6,350 nucleotides of DNA from Lawsonibacter sp. GTDB lineage: Bacteria; Bacillota; Clostridia; Oscillospirales; Oscillospiraceae. Both the position numbers and the translations under genes were made by a program. Where the stretch lies: contig JAAWCR010000054.1 in NCBI GenBank assembly GCA_022793355.1, forward strand, positions 1-6,350, written 5' to 3'. Below, piece by piece: positions 5,752 through 6,350 of this stretch; positions within the stretch are counted from its first letter, which is position 1, and every line of letters begins with the position of its first letter. Under the pieces are notes generated by a model. That model made no database searches. It saw nothing but the letters and a program-made list of their open reading frames with translations, and had not been told where the DNA came from.

Positions 5752-5777
5752 CTAGAAAACACGGACAATTTTTCTAG
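5752..5777 (+). promoter_or_regulatory. Hairpin in the ppdK leader
   Basis: CTAGAAAA (5752-5759) and TTTTCTAG (5770-5777) form a perfect 8-bp stem with a 10-base loop, about 9 bases after the predicted transcript start. No U-run follows, so it is more likely an mRNA-stabilising 5' hairpin or an operator than an attenuator. Confidence 0.45.
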
Positions 5778-5815
5778 TCCCGGCCGTATACGCAAGAAAG
5801 GAATGATGTTACCCA

Positions 5816-6350
5816 ATGGCTACCAAATTTCTGTACCTCTTCTCGGAAGGCAATGCCAACATGCGCGACCTACTGGGCGGCAAGGGCGCCAACCTGGCCG
5901 AAATGACCAACATCGGCATGCCCGTCCCCCAGGGCTTCACCATTACTACTGAGGCCTGCACCCAGTATTATGAAGACGGCGAGAAAATCAACGATGAAAT
6001 TCAGGCCCAGATTATGGAGTATATTGACAAGCTGGAGAAGATCACCGGCAAGAAGTTCGGCGATCTGGAAAATCCCCTGCTGGTCTCCGTCCGTTCCGGC
6101 GCCCGGGCCTCCATGCCCTGTATGAAGGACACTATCCTGAACCTGGGCCTGAATGAGCAGTTGGTGGAGGTAATCGCAAATCAGTCCAACAATCCACGCT
6201 GGGCCTGGGACTGCTACCGCCGCTTCATCCAGATGTACTCCGACGTGGTCATGGAGGTTGGCAAGAAGTACTTTGAGCAGCTCATCGACGAGATGAAGGA
6301 GAAGAAGGGTGTCACCCAGGACGTGGAGCTGGATGCCGACGACCTGAAGA
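5816..6350 (+). CDS. ppdK: Pyruvate, phosphate dikinase, N-terminal part, cut by window edge
   Basis: PPDK interconverts pyruvate, ATP and phosphate with phosphoenolpyruvate, AMP and pyrophosphate in the cytoplasm; in anaerobes it often serves glycolysis or gluconeogenesis. The 178 codons visible are the start of the ATP-grasp domain and align closely with C. symbiosum PPDK: GGKGANLAEM (21-30; K23 corresponds to K22 of that enzyme), MPVPQGFTITTEAC (35-48), VRSGARASMP (92-101; R93 corresponds to R92) and DTILNLGLN (105-113). The loop between the last two is CMK here, where the family almost always has GMM: Cys102 replaces Gly101 and Lys104 replaces Met103 of the C. symbiosum enzyme. The start is the ATG at 5816; AAAGGA lies 13 bases upstream, rather far, but the two nearer ATGs (5803, 5806) are out of frame. 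The full protein is about 875 residues, so the phospho-histidine and PEP-binding domains lie outside the window. Confidence 0.96.
   Translation, partial: MATKFLYLFSEGNANMRDLLGGKGANLAEMTNIGMPVPQGFTITTEACTQYYEDGEKINDEIQAQIMEYIDKLEKITGKKFGDLENPLLVSVRSGARASMPCMKDTILNLGLNEQLVEVIANQSNNPRWAWDCYRRFIQMYSDVVMEVGKKYFEQLIDEMKEKKGVTQDVELDADDLK

Overview
The window looks like chromosomal DNA from a GC-rich, Gram-positive gut-type Clostridia bacterium, most likely Oscillospiraceae-like. This rests on Clostridium symbiosum-type glutamate dehydrogenase and pyruvate phosphate dikinase, the pairing of der with a PDZ/radical-SAM/DUF512 gene, GGAGG-type ribosome binding sites and sigma-A-type promoters. The genus is inference. 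I see no mobile element, CRISPR array, rRNA or tRNA.

Layout. (1) 1-2119, minus strand: a promoter at 2091-2119 drives a DUF512/PDZ radical SAM protein (683-2059), followed after 13 bases by der (EngA), which runs off the left edge. (2) 2120-2221: a spacer with two inverted repeats. (3) 2211-5122, minus strand: a two-gene glutamate dehydrogenase (GDH) operon with a near-consensus promoter, a dyad over its -35 box, a canonical GDH gene (3670-5016), a second full-length GDH-like gene (2314-3657) only 12 bases downstream, and an intrinsic terminator (2211-2260). (4) 5123-5294: a gene-poor spacer with a very short possible ORF and a GC-rich inverted repeat. (5) 5295-5591, minus strand: a small DUF1294 membrane protein. 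(6) 5592-5815: divergent promoters. (7) 5816-6350, plus strand: the start of ppdK, running off the right edge.

The main observation is the GDH pair. The upstream gene keeps every catalytic motif of the family. The downstream gene is intact over its length but has lost the catalytic lysine (GGxKGG became GGASGG) and is also changed in two other near-invariant motifs (EATGYG to EAAGSG, SNAGG to SGSGG). It still keeps the other substrate lysines, the catalytic aspartate, the fold and a strong ribosome binding site. I infer a catalytically dead GDH paralogue co-expressed with an active one, possibly a regulatory subunit of a mixed hexamer. Cofactor-site residues suggest the active copy is NADP-type and the dead copy descends from an NAD-type enzyme. 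The neighbouring ppdK also has two unusual residues in a highly conserved ATP-grasp loop.

In metabolic terms, GDH links 2-oxoglutarate, ammonia and glutamate, and PPDK interconverts pyruvate and phosphoenolpyruvate. Both are at the core of amino acid and pyruvate metabolism in anaerobes, but they are on separate, opposed transcription units here.
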